A DNA stretch of 64,000 bases from a bacterium (GTDB lineage Bacteria; Krumholzibacteriota; Krumholzibacteriia; LZORAL124-64-63), in contig JADJYS010000016.1 of the NCBI GenBank assembly GCA_016719645.1, positions 1-64,000 on the forward strand. Reading direction: 5' to 3'. Every line of letters starts with the position of its first letter. Positions within the stretch are counted from its first letter, which is position 1. Below the pieces are notes generated by a model. That model saw nothing but the letters and a program-made list of their open reading frames with translations. It searched no databases and had not been told where the DNA came from. Below are positions 26,123 through 37,708 of this stretch, in pieces. Position numbers and translations under genes: made by a program.

Positions 26123-27307
26123 CTAGAGGGCTTCGAAGATGCCGGCCGCGCCCATGCCCGTGCCGACGCACATCGTGATCATGGCGTACTTGCCGCCGCG
26201 GCGGCGCAGCTCGTGCAGCGCGGTGGCGGTGAGCTTGGCGCCCGTGCAGCCCAGGGGGTGGCCCAGGGCGATGGCGCCGCCGTTGGGGTTGATCCGGTCG
26301 TCGTCCGCCGACAGCTTCAGCCGCTTCAGCACGCTGAGGCTCTGGGCGGCGAAGGCCTCGTTCAGCTCGATGACGTCCATGTCGGTCAGCGACAGCTCGG
26401 CCTGGGCCAGGGCCTTCGGCACGGCGGCCACCGGCCCGATGCCCATGATCTCGGGCGGCACGCCGGCCACGGCGTAGGTCACGAACCGAGCCAGCGGGCG
26501 CAGGCCCAGGCCCTCGCAGATCTCCGGGGTGGTCAGCAGGACCGCCGCGGCGCCGTCGCTCATCTGGCTGGAGTTGCCGGCGGTCACCGTGCCGCCGGCC
26601 TTGAAGGCCGGCTTCAGCTTCGCCAGGGCTTCCGCGGTGGTGTCGGCGCGCGGCCCCTCGTCGATCTCCAGCACGGTCTCGTGCACGACCGGCTTGCCGC
26701 CGGGCCCCGGCTGCGACGTGCGCACGGCGACCGGCACGATCTCGTCGCGGAAGCGGCCGGCGGCGGCCGCCGCCAGCGCCTTGCGGTGGCTGGCCACGGC
26801 GAAGGCGTCCTGGGCCTCGCGCGTGATCCCGTCCTCCGCGGCCAGCCGCTCGGCGGTCAGGCCCATGTTCAGGTAGGTCTGCGGGGCCGACGCCACCAGG
26901 TCGGGGTTCGGCAGGTAGCGCATCCCGCCCATCGGGATCAGCGACATCGACTCGACGCCGCCGGCGATCACCAGGTCGACCTGGCCGCAGGCGACCTTCA
27001 GGGCGCCGAGGTTGATCGTCTCGAGGCCCGAGGAGCAGAAGCGGTTGACGGTCATGCCCGGCACCACGTCCGGCAGGCCGGCCAGCAGCGCGATGTTGCG
27101 GCCCACGTTCATGCCCTGCTCGCCCTCGGGCATGGCGCAGCCGACGATCACGTCGCCGATGCGCTCGGCGTCCAGGGCCGCGGCCCTTTCCAGCAGCCCG
27201 CGGACGACCGCGGCGCCGAGGTCGTCGGGCCGCGTCTGGGCGAACGAGCCCTTGCCCGCCTTGCCGGTGGGGGTCCTGAGCGCCAGCGCGACGACGACTT
27301 CTCTCAT
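26123..27307 (-). CDS. fadA: Acetyl-CoA C-acyltransferase (3-ketoacyl-CoA thiolase)
   Basis: 394 residues, full length for a thiolase. The nucleophilic Cys is in TVNRFCSSGLETINLGALKV. The signatures NPNGGAIALGHPLGCTGAKL and MITMCVGTGMGAAGIFE near the C terminus carry the catalytic His and second Cys. It cleaves 3-ketoacyl-CoA to acetyl-CoA and a shortened acyl-CoA. It sits 39 bases after the fadN stop and 27 bases before fadE. Confidence 0.94.
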   Translation of the reverse strand: MREVVVALALRTPTGKAGKGSFAQTRPDDLGAAVVRGLLERAAALDAERIGDVIVGCAMPEGEQGMNVGRNIALLAGLPDVVPGMTVNRFCSSGLETINLGALKVACGQVDLVIAGGVESMSLIPMGGMRYLPNPDLVASAPQTYLNMGLTAERLAAEDGITREAQDAFAVASHRKALAAAAAGRFRDEIVPVAVRTSQPGPGGKPVVHETVLEIDEGPRADTTAEALAKLKPAFKAGGTVTAGNSSQMSDGAAAVLLTTPEICEGLGLRPLARFVTYAVAGVPPEIMGIGPVAAVPKALAQAELSLTDMDVIELNEAFAAQSLSVLKRLKLSADDDRINPNGGAIALGHPLGCTGAKLTATALHELRRRGGKYAMITMCVGTGMGAAGIFEAL

Positions 27308-27346
27308 GACGGTCCTTTCGGCCGGCGCGGATCGCGTCGCGGCATC

Positions 27347-29722
<2,376 letters not shown>

Positions 29723-29891
29723 GCTGCCTCGCGTTTCCTGACGGGTTCCGCGGCCGGCTGAAGGACGCCCGTCCCGCAGCGTAGGCCCGTTGCCGGGGCC
29801 TGTCAATCCGGGCCGTGCCGATTCCCGTTGTCCCTGCCGCGGATGCGGGGTACCATGGGCGCCTGCGGTGGAGATCCGAACCAGGCGGGAG

Positions 29892-31208
29892 ATGGTGGCC
29901 GTGATGCGAGACGCGCGATCCGCGATGCTGACGTTTTTACTCCTGATCGTCTGCGCCCTGCCCTCGGGCTGCGGCCGGCGCGGGGACGGACCGGCCGCGC
30001 CCGCCTCGCCGCCGCGGCTGCTGGTGATCGGCATCGATTCCGCCGACTGGGGCCTGCTCGACCCGATGATCGCCGAGGGGCGCCTGCCCCGGCTCGCCGC
30101 GTTGCGCGCGCAGTCCGCCTCGGGGCGCATGAAGACCTTCGTGCCGCTGGAGAAGTCGCCGCTGCTGTGGGCGAGCATCTGCACCGGGGTCGGGCCCGAG
30201 GTGCACGGCGTCGCCTCCTTCCTCAGGGAGGAAGGCCGCAAGTCGCCCACCGGCAGCGCCTGGTACGCGCCGGCGATCTGGGACATGATCGGCGCCGCGG
30301 GCCAGAGCACGGCCGTCAGCGGCATGTGGACCACGTACCCGGCCCGCCCCATCGACGGCGTCATGGTCAGCGACTACCTGCCGTACGGCCGGGAGCGCAG
30401 CGTGCCGCTGGCCAACCTGGTCTACCCCGACTCGCTGAGCGCGCGCATCGTCGCCTGCCGCGTGCATCCCGACTCGCTGCGGGCGTCGGACCTGGCGCGG
30501 TTCCTGCCGCCCGGCGCCGACGTCGCGGCGCTCGAGGCCGCCTTCCCGCGGCAGATGCGCAACCTGCGCGAGTTCTGGGCCGCCGACCTGGGCTACCTGA
30601 ACGTGGCGCGCCTGCTGAAGGACGTCGCGGACTTCAACCTCTTCTTCTTCTACCTGCGCGGCCCTGACATGATCAGCCATTCCTTCTACCATTACCTGAA
30701 GGACGACCCCGCCTCGCCGCGCAACGACCCCGGCGAGCTGGCGGCCTTCCGCGAGGTCGTGCGCCTCTACTACGACTGGGTCGACGAGGCGGTCGGCGAG
30801 GTGCTGTCCTGGTTCCCCCCCGACCACCCCGCGGCGGTCCTGTCGGACCACGGGTTCTTCGGCCCGCGCCCGGACGGCCACGGCACGGCCGAGCACAGCG
30901 AGTGGGGCATCTTCCTGGTGCGCAGCCCCCTGTACGAGGCCGGCGCGGTCTTCGACCGGATCGAGCTGCTGGACATCTGCCCCACCTTCCTGTCGCTGCT
31001 GGGGCTGCCGCCGGCGAAGGACATGCCGGGCGCGATCCTGTCGCAGAGCCTGACCGAGGCGGGCGGCCGCCACGTCCGGCGTCTGGAGAAGCACCGGGTG
31101 CCCTCGTACATGGAACTGCGCCCCGTCGAGGGCGCCGAGGCGGGGCTCGACCCCGCCGTGGGCGAGGAGATCCGCAAGCAGTTGCGTTCGCTGGGCTACA
31201 TCAACTAG
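29892..31208 (+). CDS. Alkaline-phosphatase-superfamily lipoprotein (type I phosphodiesterase)
   Basis: 438 residues from ATG 29892 (29904 is an alternative). Lipoprotein signal with lipobox LPSGC. Metal-site motifs of the phosphodiesterase/nucleotide pyrophosphatase family are visible: LLVIGIDSADWGLLDPMIAE, the nucleophile region PLEKSPLLWASICTGVGPEV, the Asp/His pair in RGPDMISHSFYH, and AVLSDHGFFGP ... DGHGTAEHSEWGIFLV. It probably hydrolyses a phosphodiester or phosphonate substrate at the cell surface or in the periplasm; substrate unknown. It is divergent from fadN. Confidence 0.85.
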   Translation: MVAVMRDARSAMLTFLLLIVCALPSGCGRRGDGPAAPASPPRLLVIGIDSADWGLLDPMIAEGRLPRLAALRAQSASGRMKTFVPLEKSPLLWASICTGVGPEVHGVASFLREEGRKSPTGSAWYAPAIWDMIGAAGQSTAVSGMWTTYPARPIDGVMVSDYLPYGRERSVPLANLVYPDSLSARIVACRVHPDSLRASDLARFLPPGADVAALEAAFPRQMRNLREFWAADLGYLNVARLLKDVADFNLFFFYLRGPDMISHSFYHYLKDDPASPRNDPGELAAFREVVRLYYDWVDEAVGEVLSWFPPDHPAAVLSDHGFFGPRPDGHGTAEHSEWGIFLVRSPLYEAGAVFDRIELLDICPTFLSLLGLPPAKDMPGAILSQSLTEAGGRHVRRLEKHRVPSYMELRPVEGAEAGLDPAVGEEIRKQLRSLGYIN

Positions 31209-31230
31209 TCGCGATCGGAAGACCATCCCC

Positions 31231-32793
31231 ATGTCGAGGCCGATCCCGCGGAGCGTGATCCTGCTGACGGCGGCGCCGTGGCTGGCGCTGCTGCCGCTGC
31301 TGCCGCTGCTGCTGGTGTCGTGCACCGGGGAGATCGGGCCCGACGCCGCCCTGCGCGAGGTCGGTGCGGTGGAGGGCTACGCGCTGGTCGCGGGGCGGGG
31401 GGAGTCCCTGAAGGTCGTCGCCTCGCTCCTCACGGCCGGGAACTACTACGACTACAACGACGCGGTGATGGCCGAGACGTGGTCGGACTCCACGGGCTGG
31501 TACCGGCTGGAAGTGCCGGCCGGCCGTTACATCCTGGACACACGCAGCACGGCGGGCGGCTCCACGATCAGGAGCAAGCCCGACACCGTGCAGGTCACCC
31601 CCCACGTCCTGCGCCACGACCTGCGGCGGGGGTTGGCGAGGGTGCGGGTCCGGGTGCCGCCGGCGTGGGAAGGCCGGTCCTGTTCGCTGCGCCTCGAGAC
31701 GTCCACCCGCTACGACTGCAACGGCAACGATCGCGTGGAGGACGGTTGGGCGGACTTCGAGTACCGCGCCGTGGAGCCCGGTCCCTACCTCATGAAGTTC
31801 TCCGGACCCAACGGCGGGGAGATCTTCCTGCCGGCCTCGCTGACGGCAACAGGGGCCGACACCCTGACCGTGGGTTTGGAGACCGCGGGCTCCTACGAGG
31901 GCGATTTTACCGAGACCTTCGCCACCATCTCCGGCCGGGTGACGGGCAGCTGGCAACTGGCGCCGGTGCAGTCCCTGTCCGTGGACGCCTACTCGACGGA
32001 ATCTCGGCAGGTCTCGTACGATTACTGCGACCCGGACGGCAGCTTCCAGATCGTCCTGGCCATCCCGCAGGATGTGCGCCTGCTGTTCTACTGCGGCGGG
32101 GCGAGCCGTTGGCACGGCGGCCTCACCTTCGCCACGGCCACGAACTTCGCCTTGCAGGCGGGCGACCGGATCACGGGGGTCGACGTGGTCGAAGGCGGGC
32201 TCGAGATCTGGCTCGACGGGCCGGGCATGATCACGGAATACGATGTCGATCTCGAGGTCTGCGACGAGGCGGGGAACGTCCTGATGTCCCAGTCGGCTTG
32301 GCACAATCCGATCCGGATCGGGAACCTGCTCCCGGGCCGCGTGCTGCTGCGGTTGGACGGGGTCTGCGAGCGGCAGACCTGGGCCGGCCAGTGGTTCGAC
32401 GGCGCCGCCTCGCCGGCGGACGCCACGCCCATCGAGGTGGTGGCGGGCGAACGCCGCCGCCTCGACGTTGCCCTGACGCCGGGCGGGAGCATCGCCGGCG
32501 TCATCCGGGAAGCCGACGGTGCGATCCCCGGCTCGATCCAGGTGACGATCTGCGACGATCGCGGCGAGCCGCTGTGCGAGCAGTGGTCGTACTTCAGCGG
32601 CGGCATCTTCTCCTTCGTCGGCCTCGCCGACGGCGACTACTACCTGAAAACCTTGTCGGGTGACGGGTCGCCGTGGTGGTACCCGGGCGCGAACGCGTTC
32701 GAGGGCGCGGTCGCCGTCGGCATCGTCGGCCACGGCGCCGTGACGGGCCTGTCCTGGACGCTGCCGCCCGACCCGGGAGGGAGCCGGCCATGA
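31231..32793 (+). CDS. Large lipoprotein with carboxypeptidase-regulatory-like beta repeats
   Basis: 520 residues. Signal peptide with lipobox LVSC. The mature protein is a series of beta-sandwich units of the carboxypeptidase-regulatory/SpaA kind. Examples are WYRLEVPAGRYILDT, YLMKFSGPNGGEIFLPA and GSIAGVIREADGAIPGSIQV, ending GIFSFVGLADGDYYLKT. A motif QWFDGAASPADATPI recurs in the next gene. The stop overlaps the next start (ATGA, 32790-32793). An extracellular structural or adhesive role is likely but unproven. Confidence 0.75.
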   Translation: MSRPIPRSVILLTAAPWLALLPLLPLLLVSCTGEIGPDAALREVGAVEGYALVAGRGESLKVVASLLTAGNYYDYNDAVMAETWSDSTGWYRLEVPAGRYILDTRSTAGGSTIRSKPDTVQVTPHVLRHDLRRGLARVRVRVPPAWEGRSCSLRLETSTRYDCNGNDRVEDGWADFEYRAVEPGPYLMKFSGPNGGEIFLPASLTATGADTLTVGLETAGSYEGDFTETFATISGRVTGSWQLAPVQSLSVDAYSTESRQVSYDYCDPDGSFQIVLAIPQDVRLLFYCGGASRWHGGLTFATATNFALQAGDRITGVDVVEGGLEIWLDGPGMITEYDVDLEVCDEAGNVLMSQSAWHNPIRIGNLLPGRVLLRLDGVCERQTWAGQWFDGAASPADATPIEVVAGERRRLDVALTPGGSIAGVIREADGAIPGSIQVTICDDRGEPLCEQWSYFSGGIFSFVGLADGDYYLKTLSGDGSPWWYPGANAFEGAVAVGIVGHGAVTGLSWTLPPDPGGSRP

Positions 32794-34436
32794 CCCGCCT
32801 CCCGCGCGCGGACCGCATCGTGTTGCCGGCGCTGGCCGCGCTGCTCGTGATCGGGTCCGGTTGCGCCGAGTTCGGCGATCCCTGGTCGGGGATCCCGGCC
32901 GGCCGCATTGAAGGCCGCGTGACCACCGGTGCATCCCCCGTCGAGGCGCTGGTCTTCTTCGACCGGGTGAGCGGCGGCGCCGAGGACCGGTTCGAGTGCA
33001 CCCTCGTGGTCGACGACGACGGTGGTTTCGGCCTGGACGTTCCGGCCGGGGAGTATCTGGTGTCGGCGTGGGCGGAGGGGGCCGGCGAGACGGTCCACCA
33101 CGCCGCGCCGCATCCGGTGTACGAAGCGGCCGACGCGGACACGATCACGGTCTCCGCCGCGAACTCGCCGGTCGTGATCGATTTCGCGCTGGGCAGCCTG
33201 GAAGTGGGGCTGACGCTGCCGCCCGGGCTCGAAGGGTACGAAGGTTCCCTGTATTACATGGTGCCCGCCGTGGGGGAGGACGGCCCCGCCCCGTTCCAGG
33301 TCGCCTCGCGCTGGGTCGAGGTCGAGAACGGCCGGATCGATGCGCGCCCGGTGATCCTGCTGCCCGGCGATTACCTGATCCTGCTCGGGATCGGAGCGCC
33401 TCTGGACAGGTCCTACGGGTACGCTTGCGAGCGGGTCTGGCTGCCGGGCACCCGCGATCCCGGCGCGGCGGCGCGGTTCACCGTCGCGGCGGGGGTCGCC
33501 GCGCACCCCCTCGTCCCGGTCACGGTCGAGCCCCTGCGCGTCGAGGGCCGCGTCGGCGGCGCCTGGCTGGAACTGGGATTGACGTCCAACCCCAGCCTCA
33601 CGGTGGCGGACCTGGACTCGACCGAGCTGATCGACTCCTTCGGGGTCGACGAGGATGGGACGTTCCGATTCGACCTCCTGCTGCCCGCCGAATTCAAGCT
33701 GGGCATCGGGCACAACTACGCGGACCGGACCTGGTACGGAGGTCCCCGCTTCGAACAGGCCGAGGTGTTCGCCATCGGTCCGGGGGAGTCGCTCTCCGGC
33801 CTCGAGATCCTGCAGTGCGGGTTGCGCCTCGTCCTCGCGGAGATGCCGGCCGGCTACAACGACGCCTGGTGCGACATCTACGATGCGACCGGCACCGAAC
33901 GGCTCGGTCGCCACAGCGTCTACTTCCAGCTCGACAGCCAGATCGGCATCCCCAACCTGAGCCCCGGCTCCTACCTCCTGCGGATCGGCTACGACGGGTA
34001 CTCCGTCGGCCGGCTTTCCTGGCTGCCCCAGTGGTTCGACCGCGCGGAGTCGCCCGCCGGGGCCCGGCCGATCCTGCTCACGGAGCCGGGCGAGATCGTC
34101 ACGCTCGACCTCGTCCTGGAGAACGGCGGCACCATCGCCGGCAGCCTGGAGACGCTCTCGACGGAGTACCACATCGTCTTCGTGTGCCGCGAGGATCAGC
34201 CCCTGGAGTGGGCGCACACCACCGTGTCCAACGGCGCCTACACGTTCCTGGGGCTGCCCGACGGGCGCTACAAGGTCGGAGCGGTGCCGTCTGAGGACTA
34301 CTGGGACGCGGAAGGGTTCCCGCCCCCCGGCACCACCTGGTACCCTTCCACCCCGGACTGGGACGCTGCCGGCGTCGTGGAGATCGTCGGCGCCGGGACC
34401 GTCACGGGCGTGGACATCGTTGTCCCGGGCGCGTAG
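32790..34436 (+). CDS. Large lipoprotein, paralogue of the preceding gene
   Basis: 548 residues from ATG 32790. Lipobox IGSGC. It has the same architecture as its neighbour: repeated carboxypeptidase-regulatory-like units (GRIEGRVTTGASPVEALVFF; GGFGLDVPAGEYLVSAWAEG; GAYTFLGLPDGRYKVGAVPS) and the shared motif QWFDRAESPAGARPI. The two are a tandem duplication that has diverged, translated from one mRNA. Function unknown. Confidence 0.75.
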   Translation: MTRLPRADRIVLPALAALLVIGSGCAEFGDPWSGIPAGRIEGRVTTGASPVEALVFFDRVSGGAEDRFECTLVVDDDGGFGLDVPAGEYLVSAWAEGAGETVHHAAPHPVYEAADADTITVSAANSPVVIDFALGSLEVGLTLPPGLEGYEGSLYYMVPAVGEDGPAPFQVASRWVEVENGRIDARPVILLPGDYLILLGIGAPLDRSYGYACERVWLPGTRDPGAAARFTVAAGVAAHPLVPVTVEPLRVEGRVGGAWLELGLTSNPSLTVADLDSTELIDSFGVDEDGTFRFDLLLPAEFKLGIGHNYADRTWYGGPRFEQAEVFAIGPGESLSGLEILQCGLRLVLAEMPAGYNDAWCDIYDATGTERLGRHSVYFQLDSQIGIPNLSPGSYLLRIGYDGYSVGRLSWLPQWFDRAESPAGARPILLTEPGEIVTLDLVLENGGTIAGSLETLSTEYHIVFVCREDQPLEWAHTTVSNGAYTFLGLPDGRYKVGAVPSEDYWDAEGFPPPGTTWYPSTPDWDAAGVVEIVGAGTVTGVDIVVPGA

Positions 34437-34538
34437 CGCCCGCGTCCTACCGGTCCTGCGACCCGGTACCGACCGGGGCGGCCACCGTGTTCCTATCCGG
34501 ACTGGCCGCCACCGTCCTCTCTAATCCGAGGAGGCGCG

Positions 34539-36959
34539 ATGCGAAGTGCCACGACCCTGACGGCGGCCTCGGCGCTCACGCTGCTGGCCGCGCTCTGGTG
34601 GCTGCAGGGCTGCGGCGGCGATGATCCGTCCGGCCCCGGACCCGATCCGGAGCCCCAGCCCGTCCCGACCTCCCAGCTGGCCGGTGCGGTCGAGCTGCCC
34701 GCCGGCTGGACCGGCGACCCCGCCACCCTGCGGGTGGTCAACGGCCTGGCCGCGTCGCCCTGCGACGCCGCCGGGTCCTTCTCGCTGAAGGTGCACACGG
34801 GCCTCGATCAGCTGGCCCTGGTCCAGGGACCCGCCGGCGCGACGGTGCTCATGGGCTGGTTCGGCGAGCAGAGCGCGACGCTCTCGCCGCGCACGACCGC
34901 CGAGGTGCTCGCCTGGCTGTCGCTCGGCTCCTGGATGGTCCCCGGCGACGGCGCCGAGGCGATCCGCGCCCTGCTGGCCGATCCCTCCGTGGACCTCTCG
35001 GGCGTGGAGGCGGCCTGGGCGGCGATGCTGGCGTCCACTCCCGGCGGGCTCGCAGTCCCGGACCAGGGTCTGCACGACGCCCTGCTCGCCCTGACGTCTT
35101 CCCTGGTGCCCGAACCCGGGAAGGGCGTGATCATCGAGCCCGGCGCGCAGCAGAGCGGCGTCGAGGTGCTCAACGAGGGCGGGATCAACCGCATCACCAT
35201 CAAGAACAGCTACCGCCGCCGCGCGGCGGGCTTCGTGATGGAGCTGGGCTGGCGCGACACCAACGATGTCGAGCACGAGCTGCCCGACCCGCTCGTGGCC
35301 CACGAGCTGGAAGTGCCGCCGGTGGCCGCCTTCGGCGGCACGATCAACACCATCGTCGGCGCCCTCACGGGCGGCTTCGCCTACGCGCCCGAGTCGCTGG
35401 ACCCGATCCTGCTGGAGACGCGCGGCGACGCGAAGCGCACCTACTACCGGGTCGACGTGCTCGGCATGGGCCTCGAGGAGCCCGACGATCCGGAACTCTA
35501 CACGTCCTACGAGCTCGCCCAGGGCGAGTGGATGACGATGAAGTGCCTGGTGATGGACTACTTCATCCCGATGTTCCTGAACACCGCCGGCGCCGCGGGC
35601 ACGGTCGCCGACAACGTCTTCGGCGACGACATCCCCGGCCAGGTGAACGACTTCGTCGGGCTGGTCACCGGCGCCCTGCCCAACGTCCACGCGCTGGCGA
35701 ACGACGGGCAGTTCTGGCCCGCGCTGCTGGAGCTGTGGAACGCCGCGCTGACCAACGGCACGCTGCAGGGCTGGGTGCGCGACCTCATCGCCGACGGGCT
35801 GCAGGCGGCCCTCTTCACCGCCGACGAGTCGGCCGAGGTGATGGACGGCGTCGAGCGCGCCTTCTTCCTGATCGGCATCGCGGACATCGTCGGCAACCTG
35901 GCCGACAACACGATCACCGGCTACCACTTCGGCCTCTGCAAGAAGGCCGAGAGCTGGGACGTGACGGTCACAGCCCCCCTGATCCACGTCGAGCCGCGCG
36001 GCGCGCGCATCATGGTGCACGGCACGCAGCTGCTGACCCTGGTCGTCGACGACGACACCGGCGGCAACCCCGAGGGCTGGGCCTACGCCTACCGCTGGCG
36101 CTGCCCCGGCGCGCGCGGCACGCTCGTCAACCCCCAGGCGCCGACGGACACGGGCAACGACTTCTTCACCAGCAGCGCCTTCGTCCAGTACGTGGCCGAC
36201 GACGGCAGCGAGGGACTCGAGACGGTCACCTGCGAGCTGTACGTCACGCTCGGCGGCGAGCGGACCTTGGTGCGCGCGGCGACCAGCACGCTGGAGGTCG
36301 TGCGCCGCCACATCGTGCTGCCGGACACGGTGTTCTCCTGCCCGCGCGGCCAGTTCCGCCTGTCGCCGACCCTCGACCCGCCCTTCACGGGCGACGGCAC
36401 GCTGCTCTGGCACTGGCGCGGCGGCGGCGCCAACGGCACGCTGCACGGGCCCGGCAACGTCAGCCCGCCGTGGACCTCGGCGACGCCGTGGGCCGATTTC
36501 CTGGTCGACAACGACGGCGGCAACGATGTGGTCACCTGCGTGGCGCGCCTCGACCTGGGCGAGGGGGTCGTCTCGCCGGTGGACTCGGTCGACGTGGTCA
36601 TCCGCACGCCGGTGCTGCCGGAGATCGCGGGGCAGACGTACTGCGCCGAGTCTTCCGGCGGCGAGGAGCCGAATTGCTGGGCCGGCTACCGGATCTCGGT
36701 GCGCTGGACGCCGCTGCCGGGCATCACCCGCTACCGCGTCCAGGGATCGGGCTTCAACGATCCCTGGTACTACGGGACGTCGTACGACGCGACCGTCCAG
36801 GAATCGAGCTGCGAGCACGAGGACGGCGACCTGCTGCTGGGGCTCACCTGGGGCAGCGGCAACGTGGAGTGCGGCGCGCACCCCGAGTCCGTGAGCTGCG
36901 GCGGGAACGTCTGGCGGTTCGCGGGCGCCGTCTGGGTCATCACGCCGGTCTGCCCCTGA
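34539..36959 (+). CDS. Very large secreted lipoprotein of unknown function
   Basis: 806 residues. The lipoprotein signal is MRSATTLTAASALTLLAALW with lipobox LQGC. A Pro/Asp/Gly linker follows. Residues about 40-500 have no recognised fold; the helical segment FVGLVTGALPNVHALANDGQ and others suggest a globular domain. The C-terminal 300 residues look like Ig-like/PKD-type beta domains with paired Cys (YRWRCPGARGTLVNPQAPTD, LLWHWRGGGANGTLHGPGNV). A GC-rich hairpin lies 32 bases after the stop. Confidence 0.7.
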   Translation: MRSATTLTAASALTLLAALWWLQGCGGDDPSGPGPDPEPQPVPTSQLAGAVELPAGWTGDPATLRVVNGLAASPCDAAGSFSLKVHTGLDQLALVQGPAGATVLMGWFGEQSATLSPRTTAEVLAWLSLGSWMVPGDGAEAIRALLADPSVDLSGVEAAWAAMLASTPGGLAVPDQGLHDALLALTSSLVPEPGKGVIIEPGAQQSGVEVLNEGGINRITIKNSYRRRAAGFVMELGWRDTNDVEHELPDPLVAHELEVPPVAAFGGTINTIVGALTGGFAYAPESLDPILLETRGDAKRTYYRVDVLGMGLEEPDDPELYTSYELAQGEWMTMKCLVMDYFIPMFLNTAGAAGTVADNVFGDDIPGQVNDFVGLVTGALPNVHALANDGQFWPALLELWNAALTNGTLQGWVRDLIADGLQAALFTADESAEVMDGVERAFFLIGIADIVGNLADNTITGYHFGLCKKAESWDVTVTAPLIHVEPRGARIMVHGTQLLTLVVDDDTGGNPEGWAYAYRWRCPGARGTLVNPQAPTDTGNDFFTSSAFVQYVADDGSEGLETVTCELYVTLGGERTLVRAATSTLEVVRRHIVLPDTVFSCPRGQFRLSPTLDPPFTGDGTLLWHWRGGGANGTLHGPGNVSPPWTSATPWADFLVDNDGGNDVVTCVARLDLGEGVVSPVDSVDVVIRTPVLPEIAGQTYCAESSGGEEPNCWAGYRISVRWTPLPGITRYRVQGSGFNDPWYYGTSYDATVQESSCEHEDGDLLLGLTWGSGNVECGAHPESVSCGGNVWRFAGAVWVITPVCP

Positions 36960-36990
36960 GGGGCCGGAACGCACCGGAATCGGATCGAGC

Positions 36991-37018
36991 GGGGCGCGGC
37001 CTGCGGAGGCCGCGCCCC
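36991..37018 (+). terminator. GC-rich perfect hairpin, possible terminator
   Basis: A 12-bp perfect stem GGGGCGCGGCCT / AGGCCGCGCCCC with loop GCGG, but no T-run after it. It lies between the 806-residue lipoprotein and the DUF1697 gene. Confidence 0.5.
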
Positions 37019-37035
37019 TGCCGGGAAGGACCGTC

Positions 37036-37587
37036 GTGCCCGCCTTCACCGCCCTGCTGCGCGGCATCAACGTCGGCCGCGCCAAGCGCATCGCCATGGC
37101 GGACCTGCGCCGCCTGTTCGCGGACCTCGGCTACGCCGACGTCCGCACGCTGCTCAACAGCGGCAACGTCGTCTTCGCGGCGAAGAGCCCGGACGCCGCC
37201 GGGCACGCGCGCGCCATCCGTGCGGCGATCGAACGCGAGTTCGGCTTGACGGTGCCGGTGATCGTGGTGACCGCGGCGGACCTGGCGGCCATCCTCCTGG
37301 AGAACCCCCTTCGCGACGTGGCCGACGACCCCGCGCGGCACCTGGTGGCGTTCGTGCAGTCCCCGGGCGACCTGGACGCGGCGAGACCGATGCTGGCGCG
37401 ATCCTGGTCGCCCGAGGCCTTCGCCCTCGGGAAGCGGGCGGCCTACCTGTGGTGCGCGGGCGGCGTCGCCGACAGCGAGATCGTCAAGGCGTTCACGCGC
37501 CTCACGGGGGACACCGCCACGACCCGCAATCGGGCCACCGCTGAGAAAATCCGGGTGACCCTCGATGGTGACGCAGGGCCCGCGTGA
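37036..37587 (+). CDS. DUF1697 domain protein
   Basis: 183 residues from GTG 37036 with GGGAAGGA upstream. The family pattern is clear: FTALLRGINVGRAKRIAMAD, LRRLFADLGYADVRTLLNSG, NVVF, and the C-terminal TATTRNRATAEKI. DUF1697 proteins are small cytoplasmic proteins of unknown biochemical role. It stands alone between a hairpin and the selenoprotein gene. Confidence 0.88.
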   Translation: MPAFTALLRGINVGRAKRIAMADLRRLFADLGYADVRTLLNSGNVVFAAKSPDAAGHARAIRAAIEREFGLTVPVIVVTAADLAAILLENPLRDVADDPARHLVAFVQSPGDLDAARPMLARSWSPEAFALGKRAAYLWCAGGVADSEIVKAFTRLTGDTATTRNRATAEKIRVTLDGDAGPA

Positions 37588-37708
37588 CGTAATTCCGATA
37601 CAACCTACCGTAGTAGCAGGCAATCGCTGCAGCACGACCGTGGTTGCTTGGCCTGCAGCGCGCGGCTACTCTGGCACTAGGCAACCGCGGCACCGGAGGA
37701 GGTGAAGG

